A stretch of 38,626 bases of DNA, from NCBI GenBank assembly GCA_023129535.1, contig JAGMBW010000009.1, forward strand, positions 1 to 38,626, written 5' to 3'. Shown here one piece after another: positions 25,509 through 34,295 of the stretch. The translations under genes and the position numbers were made by a program. A model generated the notes under the pieces. That model saw only the letters and a program-made list of their open reading frames with translations. It did not search any database and was not told the origin of the DNA. Positions within the stretch are counted from its first letter, which is position 1. Each line of letters begins with the position of its first letter. The stretch is from Desulfobacterales bacterium (GTDB lineage Bacteria > Desulfobacterota > Desulfobacteria > Desulfobacterales > C00003060).

Positions 25509-27859
25509 AATACCAGAGTATCCCCATCCGAATCCCAGAATTTGTTTTCCAGCATAATGCCCCGTTCCAAATCATAATAGCCCTCGCGTAAAACCCAGTG
25601 CCCCAAAAACTCTGTTGCAATTTCCTGGGGAGAAAATCCACGTCGAGCAAAGAGATTAACAGAAATCTCCGCAATCCTTCCTGCGAGTTTACGCCAGGCT
25701 TCCCGACGTTTCCAACGGTCATCAATACGATTGGCATCAGCCATCGCTTCCTTAAGGGAAGGGTCCTGTTCTATAACCAAAAAGGTGTGTTGCTCTCGCT
25801 CCTTACCCCTTAGTAATTCTTTGACAGATACGTCTTCTTGCCACCGAACGAATTTATTGAGGTGTTCTTTGCCCGTATCTTTTAGCTTGTCAAGTTCTTC
25901 AAAATAACGATCTGAAATAGGCAATACGTCTTCTTCTTTGATAACAGGAAAAGATTCGATGAGCCTCCTGGTCTCCTGCAAAGAAACCTCATCATAGATC
26001 ATCTCTGAATATCGCCGCCCCTTTTCATTTACCAGGTCTACAATTTCAACTGGAAGCCACTTTCCGCCTCTCCCTTCCCGGTTACACCGGCCGGCGATTT
26101 GCACGATACTATCCCACGGTGCAAAATCTCGGATAACCAGCCCCATATCAATGTCCACCCCAGCTTCGATGCACTGAGTGGATACCACAATACATGGTTG
26201 ACCATGTTTAATAAGGTCTATTTTTCGTAGTCGATCTTTTGGAGTCACGTCGGCACTCAAGAAGAACATCGGTATATCTTTGTATTCCTCCGGCCAGTTG
26301 TGCTTCAGGTGATCATATACTGTACGAGCGCTTTTTCGAGTGTTCAAGGTGACCAGTACTCTTTCTTTCTTGTTAAGCCAATCATTCAATCGTGTCGCAA
26401 GATCTTCACAGAAATCCTGAATATGGGTCTTTTCACTTATGTGCAAGTGCAACTCGTAGCGTGAAAAAGCTTTGAAATACTCTTTATAGTTCTCCAACAA
26501 GGGGATTGTTTCTGAAACAAACGGAGGCAGGGTTGCCGACATCAAAAGTATCTGACTGTTCCCCATTCCGGCTAAACTATGAAGAACAGCGTTTAACAAC
26601 TGCCACAGTTTGCATGGCAAGGACTGAACTTCATCCATGATAATCAAGGCATCACACAAATTGTGAAAACGCATTTGATATCTTGCCCTGGGTTCTATCA
26701 AACTCAATAAGAATTGGTCATAGGTTGTAATAACCAATTCAGTTCGCCATGTATCAATAAAAAAATGTTCTGCGCTTTCTTCCATCCAGGGAGCATATTT
26801 ACGGTCAGAGAGTGAATGACTGGTCAGGAACCAGGATCCATCAACTTCTTGGCCGCTTATTTCAAGAAGAGACCTGTATTCTTTGGCTGTTTGATCGATA
26901 ATGGAAAGGTAGGGCAGTACCACGATTATCTTGGGAGGAATAACAGAGTTTCTTTCAATACTTTCCCGCTTTCTAAGTGCCCACGTAGCAGCCAGCAGCG
27001 TTTTTCCAATGCCCGTGGGAGCGGTCATGTAGTAAATGCCGCCTTGTCGTTTGTCCATTGTATTTTTTATTACTTCGGTTCTAGCTTTTTTTCTCAAAAA
27101 ATTTACGGGGTTCTCTTCACATTTCCCTATCTTTTGATCTACCCAAGCAGCCTGCCAATGTCGAGGGTTCCGCTCGAGGTGAGCTTTTGGATCAGGCACG
27201 GCCAAAAACGCCTTGTCAGCTTCCAATAGAAAAGAAAAAATCAGTTGAGCCTTGAGCCTGAAATCAACACCCTTCTCAAGAGTCAGCGCATGAAATTCGG
27301 GCATGATTTTTTCTTGCAAGAACCTGTCTGCTTCCCGAAGGCTTTTATTTGATAAGCAGAATCGTTTGAGATTGATTCCGGTTTCCTCTTCCAGACACAA
27401 CAGATCCAAAGTGGGCAGTTGTTTTTTTAAGGCCCTGGCGATATGGCCGCCTGTGAAGTCGTCTAAGGTTCGACATGAACTGCCGTTTTCACTGAATTTT
27501 CTACTGGGCAGGTTCGGCAAACCACCATGATGTCCATATGCGGAAGCTGCCAGGATGAGAGTGTCCAGGGATGTCCACCCTTCTTCTTTGGACAACAATA
27601 AAGTGAGGAGGAGTGATAAAGGAGCATGAGCCTTTTCTATCGGATCTCCTTGGAAGGAAGCGGGGTCCTCGATGAATTCCTGGAAAGCATCCGACCCCTT
27701 TCCCAAATCATGAAGCCGGGCGAGTTTTCTGGACAACCATTTCACTTTTTCAGAGACTAATTTTTCCGAGTGCCATTGCCAGATTCCGTCCATAGCAAGC
27801 TGAACCTGAGCAATGTGTTCTCGCAGGAACAGATCCGGATGAGACTTCAAATTTTTCAC
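25505..27859 (-). CDS. cas3: Cas3 HD nuclease-helicase
   Basis: A 784-aa effector that unwinds and degrades target DNA after Cascade binding. The HD nuclease at the N-terminus has His15, His50-Asp51 (RLHDLGKGS) and His110-His111 (GHHGGLP). The SF2 helicase has Walker A Gly285-Lys-Thr (TAPTGIGKT), DEVQ at 409-412, SAT at 441-443, and motif VI QIAGRCNREGRGG near residue 600. All metal- and ATP-binding residues are present, so it looks active. It overlaps cas5 by 4 nt at the start and cas6 by 4 nt at the end. Confidence 0.97.
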   Translation of the reverse strand: MKNLKSHPDLFLREHIAQVQLAMDGIWQWHSEKLVSEKVKWLSRKLARLHDLGKGSDAFQEFIEDPASFQGDPIEKAHAPLSLLLTLLLSKEEGWTSLDTLILAASAYGHHGGLPNLPSRKFSENGSSCRTLDDFTGGHIARALKKQLPTLDLLCLEEETGINLKRFCLSNKSLREADRFLQEKIMPEFHALTLEKGVDFRLKAQLIFSFLLEADKAFLAVPDPKAHLERNPRHWQAAWVDQKIGKCEENPVNFLRKKARTEVIKNTMDKRQGGIYYMTAPTGIGKTLLAATWALRKRESIERNSVIPPKIIVVLPYLSIIDQTAKEYRSLLEISGQEVDGSWFLTSHSLSDRKYAPWMEESAEHFFIDTWRTELVITTYDQFLLSLIEPRARYQMRFHNLCDALIIMDEVQSLPCKLWQLLNAVLHSLAGMGNSQILLMSATLPPFVSETIPLLENYKEYFKAFSRYELHLHISEKTHIQDFCEDLATRLNDWLNKKERVLVTLNTRKSARTVYDHLKHNWPEEYKDIPMFFLSADVTPKDRLRKIDLIKHGQPCIVVSTQCIEAGVDIDMGLVIRDFAPWDSIVQIAGRCNREGRGGKWLPVEIVDLVNEKGRRYSEMIYDEVSLQETRRLIESFPVIKEEDVLPISDRYFEELDKLKDTGKEHLNKFVRWQEDVSVKELLRGKEREQHTFLVIEQDPSLKEAMADANRIDDRWKRREAWRKLAGRIAEISVNLFARRGFSPQEIATEFLGHWVLREGYYDLERGIMLENKFWDSDGDTLVF

Positions 27860-28581
27860 AGAAACATCAATACTTCGCTATGGGTTTGAAACGCCTGATC
27901 TGTCTCCACAGGTACAGGACGTGCATCTCGTTCCATAAAGTAATTTTCGTGGGAGAAAACTCTGTCTGGAGTCACCGTCCGTGGCATCCGCAAAAAGTGG
28001 ATTACCAATTCATCCTCAAAGATCTTGTCGGTATCCAGTCTGCCGTTTTTCTGTGGGAAGATGGAATTCACATGGTAAGAACCCTCAGACAAAGACGAAG
28101 CCTCCCCCGATTTCAGATAGGTCAATTCAGCCATCATCTCCGATAACCCCAGACTTGGTTGAAAATGCCATCTCCTTTTCATCAACCTTTCTTCTAGTTC
28201 GCCGAAATAAGGTTCCGGCACAGAAACCCATACAGTGTAAACCGGGTTTAAAAGCCATTCCTGCCCAATCAATGTTGCTTTCTCAGGCTTTGTTGTTCTA
28301 GGGCTTCTGTGGCTTTTTTTTACAGTTCTTGGCAGGGCCGCGGGAGGGTCTTTTCTCAATTTGGCCTTATGCCAGTGTGTTTGCGGAAGCTTGCCACTGA
28401 GGGCGATACAAGCCGGTTGAAGAAGGGACTGTGGTTGGTCTTTTTCCAATCCAAGAACTGCACCTATTATTCCCAGGATGACAGTTCTTGGCGGAACAGG
28501 ATAAGTCGGTGCACTGGCTCCGCCTTCAGCCCGCAGAAAGTGGCCGTATCGTCCGCTTAATCGAAACGATATTAATCTCAT
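27856..28581 (-). CDS. cas5: Cas5 (type I-B-like) Cascade subunit
   Basis: A 241-aa RAMP protein that caps the 5' handle of crRNA in Cascade. The N-terminal MRLISFRLSGRYGHFLRAEG followed by YPVPPRTVILGIIGAVLG is the Cas5 signature (first beta strand, glycine loop, and PPRTxxxGxxGAxLG helix). The C-terminus contains HSEVLMFL. It starts 12 nt after cas7 and overlaps cas3 by 4 nt. Confidence 0.93.
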   Translation of the reverse strand: MRLISFRLSGRYGHFLRAEGGASAPTYPVPPRTVILGIIGAVLGLEKDQPQSLLQPACIALSGKLPQTHWHKAKLRKDPPAALPRTVKKSHRSPRTTKPEKATLIGQEWLLNPVYTVWVSVPEPYFGELEERLMKRRWHFQPSLGLSEMMAELTYLKSGEASSLSEGSYHVNSIFPQKNGRLDTDKIFEDELVIHFLRMPRTVTPDRVFSHENYFMERDARPVPVETDQAFQTHSEVLMFL

Positions 28582-28593
28582 GGTCAGGTCCCA

Positions 28594-29580
28594 TCACTTA
28601 GGGTTTTCGGTTTTGAGATTTTCCACATCAAGGCAAACCCAATTAGCCGGCACATCTTGGATAAACTGTATGTCTGATGATTTGTCGTACCTTATTTTTT
28701 CTATCCGACCTTTTTGGCCATTGAGTCGCTCTATCAATGTACTCAGATCCACTTTGTAGTCTCCCGGTGAAGCCCATACCTTTTCCGGTTTCTCATTAAC
28801 GGCTTGAAGTTTTGTATAGTCATGGAGCCGTCCAAACTGGAATTCCTCACCCTTTTTGTATTCAATACTGATAAGAAAATGGGGAATCTGCCCGACCTTG
28901 GTTCTGGTATTTCCCGCCGATCTTACACCATGCCACATTGCCTTTAGAAATAGGTCGTAATCATCATCTGAAAGCAAGGAAATTTTGGCCGAGTGTTCGT
29001 TAGCAACACCAGAAAAGCCAATCAACGCATACCGGAGTCCAAAATAGGTAGTAAACGTTCCCTGGGTTTTTTCTGCACCACTGGCAAAGATGGATGTCCC
29101 ATGAATATCCACTTCCTCGGCCTGATGAAGCACTTCTCCCATGTTGAGTTGAACAGCACCCGTCATTGTCTTTGGGATTGGTTCCCATTTTGCTTTTCTA
29201 CTACTTTCTCCCTTTACTTCTTCAGCCTTAAATGCAAAGGAACTACCAAATAGCCTTGCATCAATAAAGGCATTCAGAAGTATCCTGACTAAATCCTCGG
29301 CATTTGCCTCTTTTTGGTTATGTTTTTGCAAATAATCCACAACCCTGCCGGTCAAATTAGTCGTGCGACCCTCAATATTGTCAACAAGGATATCCTGCCC
29401 TCGGTTCTTCAGAAAATCCCGTATAAAACGTTTAAGCCGGACATCGGTTACGTAGTGGGTTCCATCCGGCAAAACCCTCGGTCGGTTTTCATCAGGGTCA
29501 CCGTTAGGGTTACCCATTTTAATGTCATACAAAAAAAGAAATTCACGTCTTCCGGAAAGGATATTTGCATCTTCTTTCAT
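28594..29580 (-). CDS. cas7: Cas7 (Csh2/Csd2 type) Cascade backbone
   Basis: A 328-aa RAMP protein that polymerises along the crRNA. It has the family motif MGNPNGDPDENRPRVLPDG at about 22-40, TDVRLKRFIRDFLKNRG after it, GAVQLNMGEVLHQAEEVDIH, and GLRYALIGFSGVANEHSAKI in the middle. Length is typical of I-B Csh2. It begins 12 nt after cas8 and has a 12-nt gap to cas5. Confidence 0.95.
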   Translation of the reverse strand: MKEDANILSGRREFLFLYDIKMGNPNGDPDENRPRVLPDGTHYVTDVRLKRFIRDFLKNRGQDILVDNIEGRTTNLTGRVVDYLQKHNQKEANAEDLVRILLNAFIDARLFGSSFAFKAEEVKGESSRKAKWEPIPKTMTGAVQLNMGEVLHQAEEVDIHGTSIFASGAEKTQGTFTTYFGLRYALIGFSGVANEHSAKISLLSDDDYDLFLKAMWHGVRSAGNTRTKVGQIPHFLISIEYKKGEEFQFGRLHDYTKLQAVNEKPEKVWASPGDYKVDLSTLIERLNGQKGRIEKIRYDKSSDIQFIQDVPANWVCLDVENLKTENPK

Positions 29581-29592
29581 TTTTAATTCCCC

Positions 29593-31581
29593 CTATTTTT
29601 TCTTGAGTATTGTTTTTGTCATGGATTGCCCCAACAACAGATAGTAATTAGTTTGGGTCTGGCTCAGCTCAATGGGGTCTCCTAATTTAACGCCTATTAC
29701 GCCAATTTCATTAATCAAATCCCTGACCTTCTGGCTTTTTTCAGCTTCATAGGCGAGCAGTTTTTCCCGAATCTTAACATAAAGTTCGGGTAAATCTTTT
29801 CCTTTAAGAGTCAGTCTCTTTAGCCATGTGAGCGCGTTGGCTCCTACATTGACGCCCTTGCCCCCTTGAATTTCAAGCAATCTGCCATAAAGCGCTCCCA
29901 ACAAAAAGGCGTATGCCTTTTCCGGTGAATTGATACCGCTTTCCGTTCCAAAATATGGCTTCAGCGATACCATCTCAGGTTCAAAAAAATAATCGTTCAT
30001 TTCCAACACCTCCAAACATCTAAAATAATAAATCCACCAAACCATGTGTCTTATCCAGCCCGCTGCGGTAGGATATGGTCCTTTCTTGCCTTTGCCCTCA
30101 TATAACAGGGACTTGTAACCATCTTTGTTCTCTATAGATTGCAGACACCACCACCGAGCTGTTTCCATTACTTCATCCCAAAAACGCTGAGATGGTATGT
30201 GTGTTTTATGATACACCGCAGTAGCGATTGTTCGTTTAAGCTGAAATAATCTTTTGCTGTTGTTGGCATTCTGAGCCTTTTTCCCGCCAGGTCTGTAAAA
30301 TAGAGGGGATAACGCTTTCAATGAAAGATCCGCCCTTAAATCGAACCTGCCGCTTGATAATGCAATTTCGGGAAAAAGGGGATGCTTCCAGTTTTTGGAA
30401 TTTTCATTGATCTGTGAAAGTTCTCTGAGTCTGGTGGGAGGAACATCGGTTAACACACCTGTCACGTTTTCAAGATTCTGCCCAATATCAGCCCATAAAA
30501 AAGTGAGATTCAGAATTCCTTTTTCATCTTTTAAAATATCAAGCAGGGTTTCTTCATCAGCATCTACGTCCGTGGAAATGTTCCTGATAAATTTATCTAG
30601 TTTTCTTAACAGGTTCTGACGCATACCGGCATTCATAGCGGAAAATGGAATAATGAGCGCGGACTCACCAGCGATTCTTGCAGTAAAAGGTATTCGGTCT
30701 TTCTTGGGGCCAGTTTTTTTCAATACATGGTTTTTGTAAACATAAAGGAGGTCAGCACAGGGTACACAAAGTGCATATCCTTTCCATGCCTGGGACAAAT
30801 CAATACCAGGAAAAGCGCCTTCGCGGTCCATATTGCTTAAATTGATTCCCGCACCTTTTAAGGCATTGGGAAAAATGGAAACATCCGTTGTTCCGCAAAG
30901 TGGGCATGTGCATGCTTTATTCGCATCCACCTTTTGTGTTAGATAACGATCTCCGGCAAGCTTTTCATTTAAAAGATATTCACGATATTCAGAGCGTTGA
31001 CCTGGAAAATTCCCCATTTTATCTTGCACGGCAATCAACGATGTCCCTTTCACTGGCCCAATCTCTCGGACTATACATTCTAAAAGAGATTCATAACCCC
31101 TATCCTTCCAATTTATAATGGTGCCATCCAGCCTTATTGTTGGTAATTCCAGAATACCAAATATTTCCTCGAAATAGGAAGACCACGGTTTCCCCTGTTT
31201 GGCGAGCTCTTTGAAATGTTTCATAGTTGTGTTCAGTATTTTACGAGATGGCCCTCCTCCTTTAGCTTTTGTGTAGCTGCGCTTGATAATAGGACCTATT
31301 TGAGCACTCATGTTGCCGGACGGTTTAACAAACGGCAAATATTGTGATATTTCCGGAGTCATGTCTCTAACAAACAATTCAGCAACATCTTTTTCGTTAG
31401 ACTTTTTAATAACAAAAATTTTTTCGGTTTTTTCTGTATCTTCAACTAAAAATCGAAATAGTTTTTCTGGAGTATTAGCCCTCAAATCTTGATACCAGGT
31501 ATCAAGATTATCCGGTGGATACCCCCCATCCACCTCTTGAAACAGATAATCCAACGCCAAGGTTCGCATGGCACCAAGCAT
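29593..31581 (-). CDS. cas8b: Cas8b/Csh1-like large subunit
   Basis: A 662-aa large Cascade subunit, expected to read the PAM and recruit Cas3. A zinc site is formed by CPLCG (Cys226, Cys229) and CVPC (Cys272, Cys275), as in the Csh1/TM1802 group. The N-terminal DYLFQEVDGGYPPDNLDTWY and the central PFTARIAGESALIIPFSAMN also fit that group. Overall similarity in Cas8 is low, so subtype rests on the neighbours (Csh2-type Cas7, Cas6, Cas4). AAGGAGG lies 8 nt before ATG 31581. It is the first gene of the interference operon, and its promoter region is duplicated upstream of the 294-aa gene. Confidence 0.88.
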   Translation of the reverse strand: MLGAMRTLALDYLFQEVDGGYPPDNLDTWYQDLRANTPEKLFRFLVEDTEKTEKIFVIKKSNEKDVAELFVRDMTPEISQYLPFVKPSGNMSAQIGPIIKRSYTKAKGGGPSRKILNTTMKHFKELAKQGKPWSSYFEEIFGILELPTIRLDGTIINWKDRGYESLLECIVREIGPVKGTSLIAVQDKMGNFPGQRSEYREYLLNEKLAGDRYLTQKVDANKACTCPLCGTTDVSIFPNALKGAGINLSNMDREGAFPGIDLSQAWKGYALCVPCADLLYVYKNHVLKKTGPKKDRIPFTARIAGESALIIPFSAMNAGMRQNLLRKLDKFIRNISTDVDADEETLLDILKDEKGILNLTFLWADIGQNLENVTGVLTDVPPTRLRELSQINENSKNWKHPLFPEIALSSGRFDLRADLSLKALSPLFYRPGGKKAQNANNSKRLFQLKRTIATAVYHKTHIPSQRFWDEVMETARWWCLQSIENKDGYKSLLYEGKGKKGPYPTAAGWIRHMVWWIYYFRCLEVLEMNDYFFEPEMVSLKPYFGTESGINSPEKAYAFLLGALYGRLLEIQGGKGVNVGANALTWLKRLTLKGKDLPELYVKIREKLLAYEAEKSQKVRDLINEIGVIGVKLGDPIELSQTQTNYYLLLGQSMTKTILKKK

Positions 31582-31697
31582 TCCTATGCCCTCCTTTTAG
31601 TATTATGTCGCAAAAAGTGTGACTGAAAGGAACATCTTGCAACCCCTGTTGTATAAACTGTTAATAAACAGTGACACCATCACCCCACCCGTTTATA

Positions 31698-31890
31698 TGA
31701 GAATGCATATACTACCATATGCATATGCACTCATATGCAACCGCTTATAAACGGTGTGGTTGTTATTGTGAAGCACCGTCAAACCACCGCCTGAAAATGA
31801 GGCTTTTGGTTTACGAAACCACCATTTCATAAACCAAAATGCACATGTTTTTTTGTATACCACACCACTGCGACAGATCCGGCCCGCCTG
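31698..31890 (-). promoter_or_regulatory. upstream regulatory region of the cas8 operon
   Basis: Holds a perfect inverted repeat ATGCATAT-N6-ATATGCAT at 31703-31724, followed by further ATATGCA sites to 31739, 122 nt before the cas8 start codon. The far end carries CAGATCCGG at about 31874. The same layout occurs at 33146-33318 before the 294-aa gene. ATATGCAT sites in this number suggest binding of a dimeric repressor or activator; the protein is unknown. Confidence 0.65.
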
Positions 31891-32112
31891 ACAAGTCCTG
31901 GCATTGGCGGGCAGGTCACCCTGGGATCATTTCGGAATGTGGATTTCGGATTGCGTTTTCTGCCTTTCTTCCGGGAAGGCAGAAACCCAAAAAAATCCCT
32001 CAAATCCTGCCTGCCCCGCCTGCCCTGTGCAGTGCCTTGCTACTTCACTGGGGTAGGTGGGGACCATCGTACTGGGGTCCGTCCTGTCTAACCCAAAACA
32101 CTTACGACCAAC
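31891..32112. other. spacer with no gene between the cas8 promoter and the cas2 relic
   Basis: GC-rich filler containing a short hairpin TCTGCCTT/AAGGCAGA at about 31968-31984 and repeated CCTGCC-type words. This stretch is absent between the true cas2 stop and the sister promoter region at 33146-33318, so it looks like an insertion. No open frame is credible. Confidence 0.35.
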
Positions 32113-32170
32113 TAAAAGAACTGCTCAAGCATTTCATCGTTTACCAGCTCTTTGTCAAACTTTTGCCCCG
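32113..32170 (-). pseudogene. cas2 3'-end relic
   Basis: In the frame one base off the overlapping gene the minus strand reads GQKFDKELVNDEMLEQFF and then TAG. The real Cas2 ends GQGFDKKLVNDEILQQFF. About 19 codons survive. The relic joins the 3' end of the 294-aa gene directly and supplies, out of frame, its last codons (SLTKSW, stop). Confidence 0.93.
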
Positions 32171-33025
32171 CTCAATTTTCTTCACATCTCTAAGAATCCC
32201 CTCACTGTCCTTCCGATCTATCCAAAAATTGCCAACCAGATCAAAAAAGTTGAGCCATAGGCTGTTTTCCTTTCGATCAAAGATAAAATGATTCTGGCTA
32301 TCATACGTAAAAAAGTAGGTCGGGATGGGCTTTTCGCTGCTCAAGAGAGCGAACAGGTGACCATAAAAGCCGTGATTATATCGCTGGCCACTGCTGCCGG
32401 AGCCGCCTTGTTCATAATAGAAAAATCCGGCCTGATCTTTACCAAAGTAATATTGCTGCCAGGCGTTTCTGCTATCCCAGTGACTGAAAGGACGCGGCAT
32501 TTCGTACCTACGGTGATATTCGTATTCAACTCTCGCCCTGAAAGGATCTTCCTTTTTCCAGTATTCTTCCCATTCGTCTTCATAAAGCTCTTGATATTCT
32601 TCCTTGACCCGTTCGATCGCTATCGGATAAACCTCCAGGTCCAAATCCTTGATGACTTTATCCCTGATATCCCCCTCTTTCACGTCTTTGAATTCCGGAT
32701 CGCCCTTTAGCGCCTCAACCCGTTTATCGATAAGCTTCAGATGTTCCCTGTTCCTGTCCCACCAATATTTTCTGGCCTCTGCTTCCACCAGAGAACATAA
32801 ATGGACCTCCTCTTTCTCCGCGTAACGCTCGTCCTCCCAGAGATCATCTTCAAGGAGTTCCATAAAAACGTATGCCGAGAAAAACTGCATGGTCCTATCA
32901 ATTTTTTCAAATACATCTTCCAGGGACTTGTCTGACATGAAAGAGGATAAATCAAAGTGCCTTATTTCATCGGAGTTCGCCTTTTCTATCACTTCCTTAA
33001 TGATTTCAGGATACTCTGCCCGCAT
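32141..33025 (-). CDS. unknown 294-aa acidic, aromatic-rich protein between cas2 and cas8
   Basis: Not recognised. It is mostly helical and very rich in Glu, Asp, Tyr and Trp (WEDERYAEKEEVHLCSLVEA, YQELYEDEWEEYWKKEDPF), followed by a glycine-serine stretch (YEQGGSGSSGQRYNHGF) and a beta-rich end (PIPTYFFTYDSQNHFIFDRK, WLNFFDLVGNFWIDRK). No membrane segment, nuclease or helicase motif is seen. Its last nine residues come from fusion to a cas2 relic; the two related 3' relics at 36789 and 38374 end naturally as NRIE plus a few residues. It has its own promoter region, homologous to that of cas8. Co-regulation suggests a role in the CRISPR response, but it could equally be an accessory defence gene. 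Confidence 0.75.
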   Translation of the reverse strand: MRAEYPEIIKEVIEKANSDEIRHFDLSSFMSDKSLEDVFEKIDRTMQFFSAYVFMELLEDDLWEDERYAEKEEVHLCSLVEAEARKYWWDRNREHLKLIDKRVEALKGDPEFKDVKEGDIRDKVIKDLDLEVYPIAIERVKEEYQELYEDEWEEYWKKEDPFRARVEYEYHRRYEMPRPFSHWDSRNAWQQYYFGKDQAGFFYYEQGGSGSSGQRYNHGFYGHLFALLSSEKPIPTYFFTYDSQNHFIFDRKENSLWLNFFDLVGNFWIDRKDSEGILRDVKKIERGKSLTKSW

Positions 33026-33145
33026 ATCCGTATGTTTGTTCCTTTTCTGTTTCGTAGTTTTGTCCTACGAAAAGCGCGTTTTTGAAGACTTTCGTAATGA
33101 TGGGCTACGAAGGCGCATTACATGGCAACCATGTTTTAAATGAAA

Positions 33146-33167
33146 ATGCATATCATAGCATATGCAT
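33146..33167 (-). promoter_or_regulatory. operator-like inverted repeat upstream of the 294-aa gene
   Basis: ATGCATAT-CATAGC-ATATGCAT, 8-bp perfect arms with 6-nt centre, 121 nt before the start codon; more ATATGCA copies follow to 33183. It is the counterpart of 31703-31724. The homologous region continues to GATCCGG at about 33311, just before the cas2 stop. There is no gene in 33026-33334 apart from this control region. Confidence 0.65.
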
Positions 33168-33334
33168 ATATGCCCATATGCAAACGCCTACAAAAGGACC
33201 CGTATGTTATCACAAAATGGTGTGAGTCCAGCGGTGAACATGTGACTTTCGGTTGCCAGACGCGCCATTTTGGCAATTGTTCAGCACATTATACGGCTCA
33301 ACTCTGACAGATCCGGTCACGGTTATAAGAATTT

Positions 33335-33631
33335 CTAGAAGAATTGTTGCAGTATCTCGTCGTTGACCAGCTTTTTGTCAAAGCCCTGGCCCAGAACTTT
33401 GACCGCCCTGAAATCTTCCTGGCAGAACGGAAACAGATAGACGCTGTCTGTCTCTTCATCGATCAGGCTCAGGCATGCTTCGGCCAATTCATCAAACCGG
33501 TTCCTTTCGAGTTTCCCGAGAAACACGCTCTTTTGAACGCGGATCAGGCCATACTGTTTGCATGTCTTGGCCACCTTGTTCCGGCGTTTGTCAGCGCTAA
33601 CGTCGTACAGTATCCAAACGAGTACAGACAC
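33335..33631 (-). CDS. cas2: Cas2
   Basis: A 98-aa adaptation protein that forms the Cas1-Cas2 integrase. VLVWILYDVSADKRRNKVAK with the conserved first-strand Asp, KQYGLIRVQKSVFLGKLERN, and SVYLFPFCQEDFRAVKVLGQ are standard for Cas2. GTG 33631 is the start, with GGAG 9 nt upstream. It is separated from cas1 by the four-helix-bundle gene and two octamer arrays. Confidence 0.95.
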   Translation of the reverse strand: MSVLVWILYDVSADKRRNKVAKTCKQYGLIRVQKSVFLGKLERNRFDELAEACLSLIDEETDSVYLFPFCQEDFRAVKVLGQGFDKKLVNDEILQQFF

Positions 33632-33649
33632 GATTTTGCTCCAATTCCT

Positions 33650-33780
33650 TACGGTGAAACGGGGAGACGGCGAAACGGAGAATCGGTGACTCCATTGTTT
33701 TCCACTTCCCCGCTTCTCCCATTCGCCGTTTCACCGAATCTCTGACATACCGACTCACCGTTTCTCCGGCTCACCCTTCC
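33650..33780. repeat. octamer arrays (GGNGANNN) between cas2 and the four-helix-bundle gene
   Basis: The left arm has GGTGAAAC, GGGGAGAC, GGCGAAAC, GGAGAATC, GGTGACTC in 8-nt register. The right arm has complementary units (GTTTCACC, GACTCACC, GTTTCTCC). The two arms can form a long hairpin in the cas1-cas2 intergenic region. The same octamers flank the other side of the four-helix-bundle gene. Confidence 0.8.
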
Positions 33781-33794
33781 CCCCCCATTCATCC

Positions 33795-34175
33795 TCACCT
33801 TATGAGCCATTTATCTGCATCAACGATCATTTTTACGATCTGTGCCATGATTTGCTCATAAGCAGCATCCAGTTCATTGCAAGCTGCGTCTTCCAGATAT
33901 TGACATCTCCTGGCAAATTCGACCCACACCTGAGTTTCACAGGCTTCACTTTCTGCATCACTCAGTTTTGCGATAAACGCTGCCTTATACCGTCTCTTTC
34001 GCCATGCTTCGGCCAAATTCGCGCAAACGGAGCGAGATGAGCGCCTTATTTGGTCGACCATTGAATACTTTTCTTCAGTCGGAAATCGCTTCGTCATATG
34101 AAAAATCTTCATCGCTGCATCCATGCCGTTCTGAAAAACCCGAAGGTCCTTGTAGCTGCTTATCTTTTCTCCCAT
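33795..34175 (-). CDS. four-helix-bundle protein (23S rRNA intervening-sequence protein family)
   Basis: A 126-aa small protein of the free-standing IVP/S23 four-helix-bundle family (TIGR02436-like): SYKDLRVFQNGMDAAMKIFH, TKRFPTEEKYSMVDQIRRSS, SVCANLAEAWRKRRYKAAFI, and a C-terminal helix. Members form oligomers of unknown function and often sit in mobile or variable loci. ATG 34175 is the start; both it and its GGAG lie inside the octamer array. The gene sits between cas1 and cas2 with octamer arrays on both sides, as if inserted. Confidence 0.88.
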   Translation of the reverse strand: MGEKISSYKDLRVFQNGMDAAMKIFHMTKRFPTEEKYSMVDQIRRSSRSVCANLAEAWRKRRYKAAFIAKLSDAESEACETQVWVEFARRCQYLEDAACNELDAAYEQIMAQIVKMIVDADKWLIR

Positions 34176-34295
34176 TCTCCGTTTCCCCCTCTCACCGTTT
34201 CTCCGACTCACCGTCCCTCCGATTCACCGTTCCTCCCTTTCGCCGTCCCTCCGACTCACCGTTTCTCCGACTCACCGTTTCTCCGCTCCCTTTCT
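34168..34295. repeat. octamer array (GGAGAAAC/GGTGAGTC) between cas1 and the four-helix-bundle gene
   Basis: On the minus strand about 15 consecutive 8-nt units: GGAGAAAC, GGTGAGTC, GGAGAAAC, GGTGAGTC, GGAGGGAC, GGCGAAAG and so on to GGAGAATG. It starts at the cas1 stop codon and contains the start signals of the next gene. Slippage would change the spacing or the start. Confidence 0.85.
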
